A stretch of DNA of 64,000 nucleotides from CG2-30-36-16 sp964372115 (GCA_964372115.1 CAYJPN010000002.1:62001-126000); one strand, 5' to 3'; positions 22,741-32,631 are shown, counted from the stretch's first letter. Notes: generated by a model not told the origin, from the sequence alone. A program made the numbers and translations.

Positions 22741-25700
22741 ATGTTAAATGTTATAAAGAAATTATTCGGCGACAAATATGCCAAGCGTATAAAAGACCTT
22801 TGGCCTATTGTAGACGAAATTAATGAAGAATATAAAAAGTTAGTAAATTTAAGCGACGATGAACTAAAGGCAAAAACAACAGAATTTAAAGAAAAAATTT
22901 TAGAACATACCGCCGAAACAAAAAATAAAATTGAGGAGTTAAAACAACAGCTTCAGTCAAACGAAGAATTCGATTTCCATTCCATATACGAGGAACTTGA
23001 CGCACTTAAGGTGCAGCTTAATGATGAATATGAGGAAATTCTCGATGCCCTATTACCGGAAGCTTTTGCAGTTGTAAAATCTACATGCGAAAGATTAAGA
23101 GGTAAAAGCTGGAACGCAGCCGGGTATAAGGTTACATGGGATATGGTTCCATACGATGTACAGCTGATAGGCGGTATAGTTCTGCATCAGGGTAAAATTG
23201 CAGAAATGGCTACCGGTGAAGGTAAAACCCTCGTGGCAACACTTCCTCTTTATTTAAATTCTTTAACCGGGCTCGGCGCACATCTAATTACTGTAAACGA
23301 TTACCTTGCTTTGCGCGACAGCGAGTGGATGGGTGAAATTTTTAAGTTTCACGGTTTAACTGTTGGTGTAATTATCAATACAATGGATCCGCCCAAACGT
23401 AAAGAAATGTATAACTGCGATATTACCTACGGCACAAATAACGAGTTTGGTTTTGATTACCTCCGCGATAACATGACTGTCGATGCCGCTAATATGGTTC
23501 AGCGCGGGCATAATTATGCCATCGTGGATGAAGTTGACTCTGTTCTGATTGATGAAGCCAGAACTCCTCTTATCATTTCCGGTCCGGTTGAAGTTGATGA
23601 CCAGAAATTTACCGAGATGAAACCGAAGGTTGAAAAACTTGTTCGCCTTCAATCTGCCCTGGTTGCTTCACTTGTTAAGCAGGCGGAAGATATTTTAACC
23701 TCGAATGATGAAAGCCAGGTACACGAAGCCGGCGTTCAATTGCTGCGTTCTTATAGGGGTCTGCCCAAAAACAACAGGCTTACAAAATTATTAAGCGAGC
23801 CCTCATACAAAAAACTTCAACAGGAAACCGAGCTTGAATTTTTACGCGAAAAAGCAAAAAATATGTACATCATTGATGATGAGTTGTTTTTTGTTATTGA
23901 CGAAAAAAATAATACTTTAGATTTAACTGAAAAGGGGAGAGTAGAACTTGCAAAAGGCAGCGGTAACGAAGCAGACTATTTTGTTCTCCCCGATCTCGGC
24001 ACCGAAGTAAGCAAGTTTGAAAATGACACTTCGATGAGTGATGAGGAAAAAGTTAAGAAAAAAGATATTCTTTACAAAAAATATTCAGAAGCAAGCGACC
24101 GTATACATACCATTCATCAGCTATTAAAAGCCTATGCGCTTTTTGAAAAAGATGATGAATATGTAATAACCGAGGATGGTAAAATTGCAATTGTAGATGA
24201 GTTCACAGGTCGTGTTCTTCCGGGAAGAAGATATTCCGATGGTTTGCATCAGGCAATTGAAGCAAAAGAAAATGTAAAAGTTGAGCGCGATACTCAAACA
24301 CTTGCCACTATTACTTTGCAAAATTACTTTAGAATGTACCACAAACTTGCCGGAATGACGGGTACTGCCGAAACAGAAGAAAACGAGTTTTACGAAATTT
24401 ACAAACTCGATGTAATTGTAATTCCGACAAACAGACCTGTTACACGCGATGACCAGGATGATGCAGTATTTAAAACCAAACGTGAGAAGTATAACGCTGT
24501 CATCGAAAAAATTGAGGAGCTGCGTACTGAAGGAAGACCCGTACTTGTAGGCACAACATCCGTAGATGTTTCGGAAACAATTTCCCGAATGTTAAAACGA
24601 AAAGGCGTCCCTCATAACGTTCTAAACGCAAAGCAGCATCAGCGCGAGGCAGAAGTTGTGCAGCATGCAGGCGAAATAAGCGCAGTAACAATTGCCACAA
24701 ACATGGCTGGTCGCGGTACAGATATCAAACTCGGCGCGGGTGTTGTTGATAGAGGCGGTTTGTTTATTCTTGGTACAGAACGCCACGAATCGAGACGTAT
24801 CGACAGGCAGTTAAGAGGTCGTTCCGGTCGTCAGGGTGACCCCGGTACAACCAAGTTTTTCCTTTCACTCGAAGATGATTTGATGCGCTTATTCGGAAGC
24901 GACAGAATTTCGAATGTAATGGGGCGCCTCGGTATTCAGGAAGGCGAAGTTATCCAGCACCCGATGATTACAAAATCGGTAGAACGTGCGCAGAAAAAAG
25001 TTGAGGAAAATAACTTTGCAATTCGTAAACGTTTGCTCGAGTATGACGACACAATGAACCAGCAGCGCGAAGTTATCTATTCTAGAAGAAAAAGAGCTTT
25101 GCAGGGCGACCGCTTAAAAGGCGAAATATTCGATATGCTTGAGGAATTTGCTGATGAATTAGTTGAAAAGTATTTTACTGATGTTCAGGCAGAAGCGCTG
25201 CGCGAAGAACTGCTGCATAATCTTTTAGTAGAAGTAAAACTTGAGCCGGATGAATTTGAATCGCTTGACAAAGAAGGGATAAGAGAAAGAATACTCGATG
25301 CTGCAAAAGAGTTTTATAAGAAAAAAGAAGAAATGCTCGGTCCCGAATTAATGGCGCGGTTGGAAAGATACGCTGTACTAAGCGTTATCGATCATAAGTG
25401 GAAAGAACATCTCCGCGAAATGGACGATCTAAAAGAAGGTATCGGTTTGAGAGCTTACGGTCAAAAAGACCCGCTTGTTGAGTATAAAGGTGAAGCTTTT
25501 AAATTATTTGTTACCTTGCTTGATGAAATAAGGAGCGAAGTGGTTTCGTTCTGCTTTAAATTTTTCCCAAGCGCACCCGATGAAGTTCAGCAGCGGAGAA
25601 GACAACCATCATCACGAATGATGGAAAGCAAACAAAGCACAACTAATATCGGGCTTTCAACAAATCGTGGGAGTTCAGAGCAGCAGGTCGGCAAACTTCA

Positions 25701-25788
25701 GCCGATTGTTGCCGAGGAAAAGATTGGGCGTAACGAACCATGCCCTTGCGGCAGCGGTAAAAAGTACAAACATTGTCATGGTAAATAG
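22741..25788 (+). CDS. secA: Preprotein translocase ATPase SecA
   Basis: Motor of the Sec export pathway. From ATG 22741 (GGAG 10 bases upstream) the product is 1015 residues and begins with the expected VIKKLFGDKYAKRIKDLWP; the frame is open 90 bp further upstream but without family resemblance. Motifs: Walker A in MATGEGKTLVATLPLYLN, AIVDEVDSVLIDEARTPLIISGP, MAGRGTDIKLG, RQLRGRSGRQGDPG. An insert of about 140 residues follows the first DEAD motif (about residues 300-440), as in Bacteroidota SecA. The C-terminus carries the zinc-binding SEC-C motif NEPCPCGSGKKYKHCHGK. Confidence 0.98.
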   Translation: MLNVIKKLFGDKYAKRIKDLWPIVDEINEEYKKLVNLSDDELKAKTTEFKEKILEHTAETKNKIEELKQQLQSNEEFDFHSIYEELDALKVQLNDEYEEILDALLPEAFAVVKSTCERLRGKSWNAAGYKVTWDMVPYDVQLIGGIVLHQGKIAEMATGEGKTLVATLPLYLNSLTGLGAHLITVNDYLALRDSEWMGEIFKFHGLTVGVIINTMDPPKRKEMYNCDITYGTNNEFGFDYLRDNMTVDAANMVQRGHNYAIVDEVDSVLIDEARTPLIISGPVEVDDQKFTEMKPKVEKLVRLQSALVASLVKQAEDILTSNDESQVHEAGVQLLRSYRGLPKNNRLTKLLSEPSYKKLQQETELEFLREKAKNMYIIDDELFFVIDEKNNTLDLTEKGRVELAKGSGNEADYFVLPDLGTEVSKFENDTSMSDEEKVKKKDILYKKYSEASDRIHTIHQLLKAYALFEKDDEYVITEDGKIAIVDEFTGRVLPGRRYSDGLHQAIEAKENVKVERDTQTLATITLQNYFRMYHKLAGMTGTAETEENEFYEIYKLDVIVIPTNRPVTRDDQDDAVFKTKREKYNAVIEKIEELRTEGRPVLVGTTSVDVSETISRMLKRKGVPHNVLNAKQHQREAEVVQHAGEISAVTIATNMAGRGTDIKLGAGVVDRGGLFILGTERHESRRIDRQLRGRSGRQGDPGTTKFFLSLEDDLMRLFGSDRISNVMGRLGIQEGEVIQHPMITKSVERAQKKVEENNFAIRKRLLEYDDTMNQQREVIYSRRKRALQGDRLKGEIFDMLEEFADELVEKYFTDVQAEALREELLHNLLVEVKLEPDEFESLDKEGIRERILDAAKEFYKKKEEMLGPELMARLERYAVLSVIDHKWKEHLREMDDLKEGIGLRAYGQKDPLVEYKGEAFKLFVTLLDEIRSEVVSFCFKFFPSAPDEVQQRRRQPSSRMMESKQSTTNIGLSTNRGSSEQQVGKLQPIVAEEKIGRNEPCPCGSGKKYKHCHGK

Positions 25789-25797
25789 CAGGTTTTT

Positions 25798-26136
25798 ATG
25801 AAAAAAATTGAAGCTATAATCCGTCCCTTCAAACTTGATGAAGTAAAAGAAGCGCTTATTGAAGAAGGAATACGTGGATTAACAATTACCGAAGTTAGAG
25901 GGTATGGTCGGCAAAAGGGTCATACCGAAACTTACAGGGGTAGCGAATACCGTATTGAGTTTGTACCGAAAATAAAAATTGAAATTGTTGTTAACGACGA
26001 TAAAGTTGATGTTGTAGTAGACGCGGTTTTACGCACCGCAAAAACAGGGCAGGTAGGCGACGGGAAAATCTTCATCTCCGATGTTCAGGAAGTTATAAGA
26101 ATACGTACGGAAGAATCGGGGAGCGAAGCACTGTAA
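25798..26136 (+). CDS. glnB: Nitrogen regulatory protein P-II
   Basis: 112-residue trimeric signal protein reporting 2-oxoglutarate, ATP/ADP and glutamine status. Conserved N-terminus KKIEAIIRPFKLDEVKEAL, T-loop GRQKGHTETYRGSEY with the uridylylatable Y51, and the C-terminal signature TGQVGDGKIFISDVQEVIRIRTEE. It lies 9 bp after secA on the same strand; no amtB, glnA or glnD is nearby, so the target cannot be inferred from context. Confidence 0.96.
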   Translation: MKKIEAIIRPFKLDEVKEALIEEGIRGLTITEVRGYGRQKGHTETYRGSEYRIEFVPKIKIEIVVNDDKVDVVVDAVLRTAKTGQVGDGKIFISDVQEVIRIRTEESGSEAL

Positions 26137-26202
26137 AATATTTTACCTTTACACTTTAGGTTATCTTTAATAGCTTCAGCTATGATAAAAATACACTCAC
26201 TT

Positions 26203-28485
26203 ATGAAGAAGATATTATTATCTTTTATCCCCGCTATATTATTCTTCGGCTGCGGAGTTTGGGGAAATTTTACAACTTATTTTAATCTTTATTACAATGC
26301 CTCCGATTTATTTGAACAAGCGGAAACGGCAATAAAGGAACAAAAAGTTGATTTGTTTTCCACCCAGGAACTTGTTTTGCCGGGCAGCGCAAACCAGCAG
26401 CTAGTAAAAGTTATAGAAAAAGCTTCTAAAATTTTACAGTATCATAACCAAACAGCGTTTGTAGACGACGCCCTGCTTATGCTTGGCAAATCTTTTTTCT
26501 ATCAGCGCAATTATCAAAAAGCTTTAAGAAAGTTCAACGAATTAGTTGCGACACATCCGGAAAGCAATCTTGTTCTTGAGTCGGAACTATGGATTGGCAA
26601 ATCCGAGATGAAACTTAAAGATTATCAAACTGCGCTTCAAACATTGGCTGATGTAAGAAAAAAAGGTATTGATGAAGGCGAAGATGAAATTGTTAATCAA
26701 ACTTTTATTGAGCAGATTAAATATTACATTTATATAGAAGACATTAAAAGTGCAATCGTAACCTCAAATGAACTTCTTGGTGTTTCTGATGACAACGAAC
26801 TAAACGCAATCGTAGCTTATCAACTCGGAAAATTTTATATGGATTCAGAAGATGTTGAAAACGCAGTTGTAGCTCTCGAAAAAGTTTTCGAATACTCCCC
26901 GACCTACGAAACGGAATTAAACGCATCGATTGAACTTGGAAGGGCACTTCGGAAAGCAGGCAAATTAGAGCGTTCCCTTACTGTATTTGATGACCTTCGT
27001 TCGGAAGATAAATATAAAGAATCTTATGATATATTAGATGTTGAACTCGGACTAACCTATAAGGACCTTGGCGAAATGGATGAAGCTATAAGCAACCTCC
27101 AGTATGCCGATACTGCATATGCTAATAGTCTTAATTCGGGTGTTGCAAAATACGAGCTCGGTTTAATCTTCGAAAAAAATTATAAAAATTTCGATAGCGC
27201 CTTTTATTATTACTCCCGCGCTGCAAAGGCTCCGGCTCCCTCAGAGTATGTAGTAAAGACAAACGAAAAATTTCAATTATTTACAAAATACAATACGCTT
27301 CAGCAAAATTTAGCTCAATTCAATCAGCAGCTTCTTTATCTTCAAGATACGGCTGCTTTCATTCAAGATTCAATCGACTGGTATTTAAAGGACAGCATTA
27401 GGCAGACTGAAGTTGAAGAGACATTAACTAATAATGACGTAGGCGGCGACGAGCAAAACGTCCCAAGACAACCCGTCAATAAAAATGCAGGTGCTAATAC
27501 CCAGGCGCAGGCTAAACAACAGCCTCCTCCACAGCGCCCAACACTTTCCGGGGATTCATTGCAGAGTCTCATCGTTAAAAATGAGTTTGAGCTTGCAAAT
27601 ATATTCTTTACGGAGTTTGATCTTACCGATTCGGCGTACACTTATTATTCAAAAATTTTAGACGATTTTCCTAATTCCATATATCAAGCTCGCACTCTTT
27701 ACGGGTTGGGCAGTTATTATCAAATTAAAGGTGATACGCATAAAGCGGATAGCATCTTTAATTATATATATGATAATTTTAAAACTGAAAGCATTGTTAA
27801 CGCTGCCGCTAATAAATTAAAAAAACCATTAGTTGATTTAAATTACGACCCGGCTGAGGCATTATATGCTTCGGCAGAACAAAAAATGTTAAACAAAAAT
27901 CTAAGTGAGTCGCTATCTGATTTTTTTAACATTTATTCCACTTATCCTAAATCTCCTATTGCTCCAAAAGCGCTTTACGCATCCGGTTTTATTTTGGAAA
28001 ATGAGATGTCTATGTACGATTCAGCGGCATCTGTATATGACTCAATAACCACAAAATATCCTGCCACTGTTTATGCTAAAAGTGTTCAAAAAAAATTGAC
28101 GACTTATAAACAGGAACAGGAGAAAAAACGAAAAGCAATATTAGATTCTTTAAAAGCTATAGAGCAAAAAAGAATTGATTCCCTAAAAACTCTTGAGATG
28201 AACCGGATTGCAGATTCGCTTCGCACCGATTCGTTGAAAACGATTATACAACCTAAACCAGAGCAACTTGAATCCCAAAAAACAATTGTTGATTCGACAA
28301 ATCTTCCGGTAAATGAAAATGAGTTGAAGAATGACAATCAGGATACCGGTATAGATGAAAAAAGCATGCAGCCAGTTGATTCACTAAAAATTCCCGATAT
28401 ACCCGATACTAACGGGCAAAAACCGGAGTCCCCTTTACCCGATTCTCTAAAGAACGGCAAAATTGAAGAACCGGGGAAAATTTAA
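26203..28485 (+). CDS. Large TPR lipoprotein, possibly PorW/SprE-like
   Basis: About 760 residues. ATG 26203 gives a short lipoprotein signal KKILLSFIPAILFFGCG with lipobox FFGC; an in-frame ATG at 26182 is possible. The mature protein opens WGNFTTYFNLYYNASDLFEQAE, reminiscent of the start of Bacteroidota PorW/SprE gliding and type IX secretion lipoproteins (N-x-x-x-x-YN-x-YFN). It continues with many TPR units (about 60-370 and 440-630), a Gln/Pro-rich linker near 420-450 and a low-complexity tail of repeated ...DSLKT... and acidic/Pro segments. A type IX-related role fits the sorting-domain remnant at 57.5 kb but is inference. Confidence 0.7.
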   Translation: MKKILLSFIPAILFFGCGVWGNFTTYFNLYYNASDLFEQAETAIKEQKVDLFSTQELVLPGSANQQLVKVIEKASKILQYHNQTAFVDDALLMLGKSFFYQRNYQKALRKFNELVATHPESNLVLESELWIGKSEMKLKDYQTALQTLADVRKKGIDEGEDEIVNQTFIEQIKYYIYIEDIKSAIVTSNELLGVSDDNELNAIVAYQLGKFYMDSEDVENAVVALEKVFEYSPTYETELNASIELGRALRKAGKLERSLTVFDDLRSEDKYKESYDILDVELGLTYKDLGEMDEAISNLQYADTAYANSLNSGVAKYELGLIFEKNYKNFDSAFYYYSRAAKAPAPSEYVVKTNEKFQLFTKYNTLQQNLAQFNQQLLYLQDTAAFIQDSIDWYLKDSIRQTEVEETLTNNDVGGDEQNVPRQPVNKNAGANTQAQAKQQPPPQRPTLSGDSLQSLIVKNEFELANIFFTEFDLTDSAYTYYSKILDDFPNSIYQARTLYGLGSYYQIKGDTHKADSIFNYIYDNFKTESIVNAAANKLKKPLVDLNYDPAEALYASAEQKMLNKNLSESLSDFFNIYSTYPKSPIAPKALYASGFILENEMSMYDSAASVYDSITTKYPATVYAKSVQKKLTTYKQEQEKKRKAILDSLKAIEQKRIDSLKTLEMNRIADSLRTDSLKTIIQPKPEQLESQKTIVDSTNLPVNENELKNDNQDTGIDEKSMQPVDSLKIPDIPDTNGQKPESPLPDSLKNGKIEEPGKI

Positions 28486-28510
28486 TAATCTTTTTTAAGC
28501 CGGAGTAATC

Positions 28511-29251
28511 GTGCAGAACTATCAGTTACCTAAAAATGAATTAGGCGAATTGTTCAACAGGATTATTCCGGTTGTAAAAAAAAATAAATTCAAATCAGTT
28601 TTCTTTACGCTCCTCTTTATATTTTACTTCAGTTTTCCCGGTCTTCAAATACCCGTGCTCGAATATAATTCATTTCGCATAACTTCATTGATGGAACAAA
28701 GAGCGCTTGAGCGCTACATGTGGTTTTATCCTGAACAGTCATGGGTAGATATAGATGATGTAAACCCTGCTCTGCTAAAAGCCATTATTTCGATGGAAGA
28801 CGGAAAATTTTTTGTCCACAAAGGAATAGATTGGACTGAGCTTGGACGCTCAATGCGCGCAAACAAAAGGCGGGGTCGCTCCGTTAGAGGCGCAAGTACG
28901 ATGACGATGCAGCTTGCAAAAAATTTATTTCTTACAACCGACAAAAGTGTGATACGAAAAGCAAAAGAGCTTTTGATTACTTTTCGAATGGAAAAAGAAT
29001 TGAATAAAAAAGCAATTCTTGAAAATTATATAAACGCAGTTGAGTGGGGCGACGGGATTTTCGGAATTAAGAAAGCATCTGAATACTATTTTAATAAAGA
29101 ACCCTCACAGCTCAAGGTTAATGAGGTTTCGCGGCTCGCTGCTGTTATTCCATCGCCGCTGCGTTACGCTCCGAACAAGAACACAAATTATGTGCTGCGC
29201 CGTGCCGCTATTATTCGCGGCAGATTAAATGATGTGGTATTGGATTTTTAA
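28511..29251 (+). CDS. mtgA: Monofunctional peptidoglycan transglycosylase
   Basis: Polymerises lipid II glycan strands (GT51 family). 246 residues; GTG start at 28511 with GGAG upstream. One N-terminal membrane anchor (FKSVFFTLLFIFYFSFPGL). GT51 motifs follow: AIISMEDGKFFVHKGIDW with the catalytic Glu, RGASTMTMQLAKNLFL, KELLITFRMEKELNKKAILE, YINAVEWGDGIFGIKKASEYYF and AVIPSPLRYAP. No transpeptidase domain. Its stop overlaps the next ATG by one base. Confidence 0.95.
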   Translation: MQNYQLPKNELGELFNRIIPVVKKNKFKSVFFTLLFIFYFSFPGLQIPVLEYNSFRITSLMEQRALERYMWFYPEQSWVDIDDVNPALLKAIISMEDGKFFVHKGIDWTELGRSMRANKRRGRSVRGASTMTMQLAKNLFLTTDKSVIRKAKELLITFRMEKELNKKAILENYINAVEWGDGIFGIKKASEYYFNKEPSQLKVNEVSRLAAVIPSPLRYAPNKNTNYVLRRAAIIRGRLNDVVLDF

Positions 29252-29919
29252 TGAAGTTGAGCCGGAAAAAAGTATTGGATTTAATTGATGGGGGTGAAAA
29301 TTTTAAGTGCGAGTTCAAACGAAAATTTTCTCTCCCCGAGAAAATCGCCCGCGAAATGATTGCATTCGCAAACTCACGCGGAGGGTACATTTTATTCGGT
29401 GTAGATGACGACAAAACAATTGTGGGTGTAGAAAGTGAAAAAGGGGAGACAGAGTTAATAAAAGACGCGGTATTAAATTATTGCGAGCCAATTTTAGAAT
29501 ATTCAATTCAATACATGCCTTTCGATGGGAAGGAAGTGGTTATTGTTGAGATTCCTGAATCCAAGAATAAACCGCATCGTCTTCAAGATTATTTAAATGA
29601 GTTTAACATAAGCACAGCGGTTGTAACAATAAGAGTAAACGATAAAAGCGTACACGCAAGCAAAGAAATGATTCGTATCATGCGTGCTTCGGCAGCCGGG
29701 CTTGAACTTAAAAAATATTTTATAGGGGATGTTGAAAAACGCGTGTTTCAATTTCTTGAAAAAAGTGAAACCATTTCGGTTAAACAATTAAGTGATTATA
29801 TAAACATCTCCGAAAGAAGAGCCTCGAGGACTCTTGTAAAAATGGTAAGAGCAAACCTGCTTGCTATTCACACAAAAGATAACGGCGAAGAGTTTTTTAC
29901 AAGCATAGAAAATTTCTAA
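29251..29919 (+). CDS. AlbA_2 (Schlafen-type) domain protein with C-terminal winged helix
   Basis: 222 residues. The N-terminal AlbA_2 domain (about 1-130) has ENFKCEFKRKFSLPEKIAREMIAFANSRGGYILFGVDDDKTIVGV and VVIVEIPESKNKPHRL. The C-terminal part (about 160-222) reads as a winged helix-turn-helix: RVFQFLEKSETISVKQLSDYINISERRASRTLVKMVRANLL. Such proteins are usually annotated as putative transcriptional regulators or nucleic-acid binders; the exact function is unknown. It is translationally coupled to mtgA (TAATG junction). Its stop codon abuts the stop of the opposite-strand methyltransferase gene. Confidence 0.85.
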   Translation: MKLSRKKVLDLIDGGENFKCEFKRKFSLPEKIAREMIAFANSRGGYILFGVDDDKTIVGVESEKGETELIKDAVLNYCEPILEYSIQYMPFDGKEVVIVEIPESKNKPHRLQDYLNEFNISTAVVTIRVNDKSVHASKEMIRIMRASAAGLELKKYFIGDVEKRVFQFLEKSETISVKQLSDYINISERRASRTLVKMVRANLLAIHTKDNGEEFFTSIENF

Positions 29920-30462
29920 TTAACTTTTCGAAAGATCATATATCTTTCTCATCTCAAAAACCGAAACACCATAAGCCACTGCTACATTTAACGACTGCTT
30001 TATTCCGTATTGTGGAATTTCTATTGCAAAGTCGCAAAGATCAATAAGCGATTGAGAGACCCCGGTAATTTCATTTCCGACAATTATACACAAAGGAAAA
30101 TCCGAAGTTTTTACATCATAATAAGGAATGCTATTATCGGTTAACTCCAGAGAGCAAATTTTTATCCCTTCATTTTTCAGTTGGAACACTGCCTCATGGG
30201 GATCTTTTATATATTCCCATTTTATACTTTGTGTTGCTCCGAGGGCTGTTTTTAAAATTTCTTTTTTGGGTGGATGGGGGGTATAACCACACATTATTAG
30301 TTTTTCAATCATTGCGCCGTCGGATGTGCGGAATATACTGCCGACATTGTAAGTGCTGCGGATGTTATCAAGTATAACATATAGCGGCATTCTGTCCGCA
30401 GTGTCTATTGTTTCTAATGTAGTTCGGTTTATTGTGATTTCGTCGTGGGAAAGTTTTTTCAT
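29920..30462 (-). CDS. SpoU/TrmH-family RNA 2'-O-methyltransferase
   Basis: 180 residues. SPOUT knot fold with motif 1 LDNIRSTYNVGSIFRTSDG, motif 2 CIIVGNEITGVSQSLID and motif 3 IPQYGIKQSLNVAVAYGVSVFEM. It lacks the N-terminal RNA-binding extension of some relatives, so it is closest in layout to TrmH/TrmL-like tRNA methyltransferases; the target nucleotide cannot be told from sequence. It starts one base after rlmN and probably shares its transcript, forming an RNA-modification pair. Confidence 0.92.
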   Translation of the reverse strand: MKKLSHDEITINRTTLETIDTADRMPLYVILDNIRSTYNVGSIFRTSDGAMIEKLIMCGYTPHPPKKEILKTALGATQSIKWEYIKDPHEAVFQLKNEGIKICSLELTDNSIPYYDVKTSDFPLCIIVGNEITGVSQSLIDLCDFAIEIPQYGIKQSLNVAVAYGVSVFEMRKIYDLSKS

Positions 30463-30463
30463 A

Positions 30464-31540
30464 TTAATAATTTACGGCAAGTTGTCCGCATGCGGCAGCG
30501 ATATCATCACCTTGGGTAAAGCGTACCATAACGGTAATATCGTTATCGCGAAGCGTCCGGACAAAATTTTCTATTTTATGTTTTTGTGTTGGTTCAAGTT
30601 CTGCTGAAAATCCCTCTGGGTTCATATGTTTCAAAGAATTGAATGGGATAATATTTATTTTGGATGGGATAGAGCGCGAAAGTTTTATAAGCGCTTCCAA
30701 ATCCTGTTCTCTATCATTTATTCCGTTTAACATTACATACTCAAATGTAATTTTTGTGTCTGTCTTTTTTGAGTAATAAGCGGCGGCGTCAAGATTTTCT
30801 TTTAGCGAATATTTTTTGTTTATCGGCATAATTCTGCTTCTTATATCTTCAAAACAAGAATGAAGAGAAAGAGCCAATTTTACTTTTAAGTTAAGATCAG
30901 CAAGTTCTACAATTTTTGGAGCAATACCGGCGGTGGAGACAGTTATTTTTTTTAAACTTACTCCGGTTATTAATTCTTCAGCAAAAATCATCAACGACTT
31001 AACTGTCGCGTCAAAATTCAGAAGCGGTTCACCCATTCCCATATAAACGATATTAGTAAGTTTTTCTTTTCCGTAGTCCTTCGCTGCAAGAAGATATTGA
31101 TCGAAAATTTCACCGGATGTAAGATTTTTTTTATAGCCCATCAAACCGGTAGCGCAGAACCGGCAGTCTAACGGACAGCCTACCTGAGTGGAAACGCAAA
31201 GCGTAGTTCTTTTTTCTTCAGGTATAATAACCGACTCAATTTTGTGATCTTCTTTTGTTTTGAAAATATATTTTTTTGTACCGGTTTCATTCGAGATTTT
31301 CGAATCAACTAAAAATAAGGATGAAAGCTCGGTAAGCCCTTTTAATTTGCTCCGGAGATTTTTTGATAAATTTAACATTTCATCGAAATCGGTAGAAAGA
31401 TGGTTATACATCCAGCTAAACAATTGTTCACCGCGAAATTTCGGTTCGCCGATTTCGACAAAATAATTTCTTAACTCTTCAAGAGTTAATCCTTTTAATG
31501 TAATTTTGTCAGAGGTTTTGCTATTCAATGTATATATCAT
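30464..31540 (-). CDS. rlmN: 23S rRNA/tRNA adenine-C2 methyltransferase
   Basis: Radical-SAM enzyme methylating A2503 of 23S rRNA and A37 of some tRNAs. 358 residues. The iron-sulfur triad is in VGCPLDCRFCATG, with YMGMGEPLLN, VSTAGIAPKI and FEYVMLNGIND downstream. The second catalytic Cys is preserved in AAACGQLAVNY near the C-terminus, which separates it from non-functional paralogues. Belongs to a two-gene minus-strand unit with the SpoU gene. Confidence 0.96.
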   Translation of the reverse strand: MIYTLNSKTSDKITLKGLTLEELRNYFVEIGEPKFRGEQLFSWMYNHLSTDFDEMLNLSKNLRSKLKGLTELSSLFLVDSKISNETGTKKYIFKTKEDHKIESVIIPEEKRTTLCVSTQVGCPLDCRFCATGLMGYKKNLTSGEIFDQYLLAAKDYGKEKLTNIVYMGMGEPLLNFDATVKSLMIFAEELITGVSLKKITVSTAGIAPKIVELADLNLKVKLALSLHSCFEDIRSRIMPINKKYSLKENLDAAAYYSKKTDTKITFEYVMLNGINDREQDLEALIKLSRSIPSKINIIPFNSLKHMNPEGFSAELEPTQKHKIENFVRTLRDNDITVMVRFTQGDDIAAACGQLAVNY

Positions 31541-31660
31541 TTTTCAAATTGAGCGCAAATATAACAATAAGCTTTTTATCATAAAATTGATTTATTAATA
31601 AACCTGCTGATCAGCGGTGGTTTGGGAATACGAAAATCATTTTGGTAAGAATTTTCTTAA

Positions 31661-31784
31661 AAAAAAGGCGGCAAAATGCCGCCGCAAAAAAACTACTATT
31701 CCATTCTGTTTAAACTGTTATGTTTTACGAGATATTATTTTCCGCCGGTAGAGTAAAAATAAAACTGCTGCCCTCTCCTTGTTT
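31661..31784. repeat. Repeat A, left copy: duplicated 3' end of the PAS kinase gene with its terminator
   Basis: About 124 bp matching 34534-34656 with three substitutions and one 1-bp indel. It contains a terminator-like hairpin (GGCGGC/GCCGCC, 31667-31683) and, on the minus strand at 31725-31784, the last 19 codons plus stop of the kinase at 34597 (QGEGSSFIFTLPAENNIS, one V-to-I change). It is a gene remnant, with no reading frame beyond that point. Confidence 0.9.
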
Positions 31785-31790
31785 TTCCCT

Positions 31791-31875
31791 CACTTCTGCC
31801 AATTAGTTCGAAAAATTACGAGAAACATCCCTTCTTTGTTCTATTTCCCAAACTTTTTAAAAGTGGGCGAAGTAA
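31791..31875. repeat. Repeat B, left copy (MITE-like)
   Basis: About 85 bp starting ACTTCTGCCA and ending AAGTGGGCGAAGT. It resembles 34449-34529 in the same orientation, including the shared central run TCTATTTCCCA and an AAACTTTTTA-type A/T stretch. The inverted ends are imperfect. It directly follows repeat A. Confidence 0.65.
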
Positions 31876-32323
31876 GGAATAATATACTCAGCACATATGC
31901 GGTACTGAGTGAAGCTAGGCTGTAGGAGTTAATATCACGCTTCTTAATTTTCGTCACAATCTGCCTTCTTTTATTTTGTGCTACTCCTTAAAGCCAGATC
32001 CGTCTGGTATCTAATATATTATAATCTTATTTCCGCTTTTTCGTAAAATTATATTAAATTGTTTTTAACAAAACTATTTTATTTTGAACCGAAGTAATAA
32101 TTGAAAAATATTAAAGACAGAATTTCCATGGGTCTGCGGCAAAAATATTGTAACACTCAAACTAACATGAAATTAAATATCGTTACCATTCACTGTAACT
32201 GTGTATTTTATAACACCTCGCTAATGCATGCATACGTAAAGCGAGGAAATCCAAATTTTGTACAATGATATTTAGGCGAAAACTTAATATTTATTTTTGA
32301 GATTTAATTCTTAGAGAGATATA
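31876..32323. other. Noncoding AT-rich stretch at the left of the island
   Basis: About 450 bp with no credible gene. It holds a 7-bp stem CCTCGCT/AGCGAGG (32216-32222 and 32240-32246) whose 17-nt loop contains the self-complementary ATGCATGCAT. It lies 77 bp before the methyltransferase remnant and could be its regulatory site. Confidence 0.4.
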
Positions 32324-32464
32324 ATGAAATTTATTGGTTTATTTGCAGGACTTGGTGGCTTTCACAAGGCATTACACGAACTCGGACATGAATGCATATT
32401 TGCAAGTGAGCTAGATCCAACATTGCAAGTGAGGATAATGCGAATCGCAAAATACCCTTGGTAG
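32324..32464 (+). pseudogene. Truncated C5-cytosine DNA methyltransferase (N-terminal stump)
   Basis: A 46-codon frame beginning MKFIGLFAGLGGFHKAL and continuing HECIFASELDPTLQ, the SAM-binding motif I (FAGLGG) and motif II of C5-cytosine methyltransferases. After LDPTLQ the resemblance ends abruptly (VRIMRIAKYPW, stop). The catalytic PCQ, ENV and target-recognition regions are missing, and are not found in the next 170 bp in any frame. The gene has lost nearly all of its length by deletion. Its nuclease partner gene follows. Confidence 0.8.
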
Positions 32465-32631
32465 AGTGAGTAAAAATTAGAATCAATTGTCCGAGATAGC
32501 TCAGGGAATATCATAATTTCATTCTACAATTTAGAGAACTGAGCAATAGTGACCTGAAAAATGATTTTAGTGTTCACCTTACAAAAATATAAGTAATTAC
32601 TTTTATCCTAACCAAATAGCTTAAAATACAT

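Noticed and set aside
32485..32540. Sequence resembling a tRNA D-arm (GATAGCTCAGGGAA)
   Set aside because: No acceptor stem, anticodon arm or TTC loop can be built around it; treated as chance in AT-rich island DNA.
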